Assembly (NCBI GenBank): GCA_039815055.1
Contig: JBCCAA010000001.1
Location: 1-64,000, forward strand
Reading direction: 5' to 3'
Length of the DNA stretch: 64,000 nt
DNA from: UBA5336 sp039815055
GTDB lineage: Bacteria > Pseudomonadota > Alphaproteobacteria > Caulobacterales > Hyphomonadaceae
A program made the position numbers and the translations under genes. Shown one piece after another: positions 63,407 to 64,000 of this stretch. Below the pieces are notes generated by a model. That model was not told the origin of the DNA. It worked only from the letters and a program-made list of their open reading frames with translations, and searched no databases. How positions within the stretch are numbered: position 1 is the first letter of the stretch; every line of letters starts with the position of its first letter.

Positions 63407-64000
63407 CTAGGGAGATAAATGCCCGCGAATGATATGAACGGCAGCTGGGCACATCACCTGTCCATCGACTTCATACTCTTGAAACCGGGTTTGCAGGTCT
63501 TGTTTGACCTTATCAAGGAGAGTGCCGCCGATCTCCACAGCGGGCTGCGCAATCCCAAACGCGCTGACTGCGAAATCGGCGGTTTCCTTGGCTGATAGAC
63601 CACCGCCTACTGGCAAATAGCCATTCCAGGTCTTGCTGGACAATCCGTTATAGCCGCAGCGAGCGAGGAGGCCGGCAAAGCCATTGGCATCAGCGTAACG
63701 GAAGGGACCTGGAGAATCTGGTTCCGGCTTCGGTAACTCAATCTGCTGCGCCACACAGTCTCTCATGATCTCCATCCAAGGATTTTCATCGATCGGTGCC
63801 CACACTGCAAACGCGAACGTAGAGTTTGGCCTGACCCATTGGGTGAGGTTTCGAAATGCGCGTTCGGGATGCTCAAAGAACATAACCCCAAATCGTGAAA
63901 CCACCCGATCGAAATTTGCGTGTACCGGCTGGGCGACTTCGGCATTTCCAGCCTGGAAAGTGATCATATCGGACTGGGCTGCATATCGCTGTGATGCCTT
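63407..64000 (-). CDS. Class I SAM-dependent methyltransferase (5' end outside window)
   Basis: The frame is open to the right edge of the window, so the N-terminus with the SAM glycine-rich loop is missing. The 197 visible residues include FDRVVSRFGVMFFEHPERAFRNL (post-motif strand of Methyltransf_11/25 proteins), then FAFAVWAPIDENPWM. The remaining 110 residues form a substrate-facing lid (YADANGFAGLLARCGYNGL). Substrate unknown. Its end lies 49 bases from the convergent TonB receptor. Confidence 0.8.
   Translation of the reverse strand, partial: KASQRYAAQSDMITFQAGNAEVAQPVHANFDRVVSRFGVMFFEHPERAFRNLTQWVRPNSTFAFAVWAPIDENPWMEIMRDCVAQQIELPKPEPDSPGPFRYADANGFAGLLARCGYNGLSSKTWNGYLPVGGGLSAKETADFAVSAFGIAQPAVEIGGTLLDKVKQDLQTRFQEYEVDGQVMCPAAVHIIRGHLSP

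Overview
The window is dense, GC-rich DNA from an alphaproteobacterium. Three things point there: the lptC-lptA-lptB-rpoN-hpf-ptsN block, an ActR/RegA-type regulator, and a DUF1150 gene. Several TonB-dependent receptors, a GCTATAAG-type -10 element in front of rnpB and the prkA/DUF444/spoVR trio fit a stalked or marine lineage (Caulobacterales/Hyphomonadales/Maricaulales-like). That finer placement is inference only. The left edge cuts infB and the right edge cuts a methyltransferase gene.

Layout: 1-4.4 kb holds translation genes (infB, a YcxB-like gene, rbfA), a small membrane protein and a PilZ protein. 4.4-9.3 kb is the stress operon prkA-DUF444-spoVR on the minus strand. 9.5-12.75 kb is a DUF1800/DUF1501 secreted pair, followed by the RNase P RNA gene on the minus strand. 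13.3-15.9 kb holds a YihY/BrkB protein, an AmpD-type amidase and an EamA transporter. 16-24.9 kb is a cell-surface glycan locus: three GT2 glycosyltransferases, a flippase, two tandem sulfotransferases, a GT-C-like membrane protein and a proline-rich membrane-anchored protein. 24.9-29.7 kb has a branched-chain aminotransferase divergent from a MarR / OmpR response regulator / FkbM methyltransferase / histidine kinase operon, then a lipoprotein.

29.7-36.9 kb is the most unusual part. It is a four-gene, translationally coupled minus-strand cassette encoding, in transcription order, a two-TM Rossmann/RCK-like protein ending in a RyR domain, a GH108-type muramidase fused to an unknown N-terminal region, a 1009-aa protein with two complete trypsin-like domains, and a stand-alone RyR-domain protein. 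I read it as a candidate sensor/effector (conflict or envelope-stress) system. 37-39.2 kb is ergothioneine synthesis (egtB, egtD). 39.4-44.9 kb is RNase D and the lpt/rpoN/hpf/ptsN block.

45.3-49.9 kb is a small integrative element: structured non-coding DNA, a P4-type integrase, an unknown 402-aa cargo protein, three 10-bp direct repeats, an AlpA/Xis-like HTH protein and a winged-helix replication-like protein. 49.9-64 kb is accessory-flavoured: aldehyde dehydrogenase, small ORFs with a hairpin over one ribosome-binding site, an orphan ActR-type regulator, an NAD(P)-binding protein, a fasciclin lipoprotein, a DUF2141-TonB receptor pair divergent from a LytTR regulator, an Lrp regulator, a PD40 propeller protein, a second TonB receptor and the cut methyltransferase. 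I found no tRNA, CRISPR array or insertion sequence.
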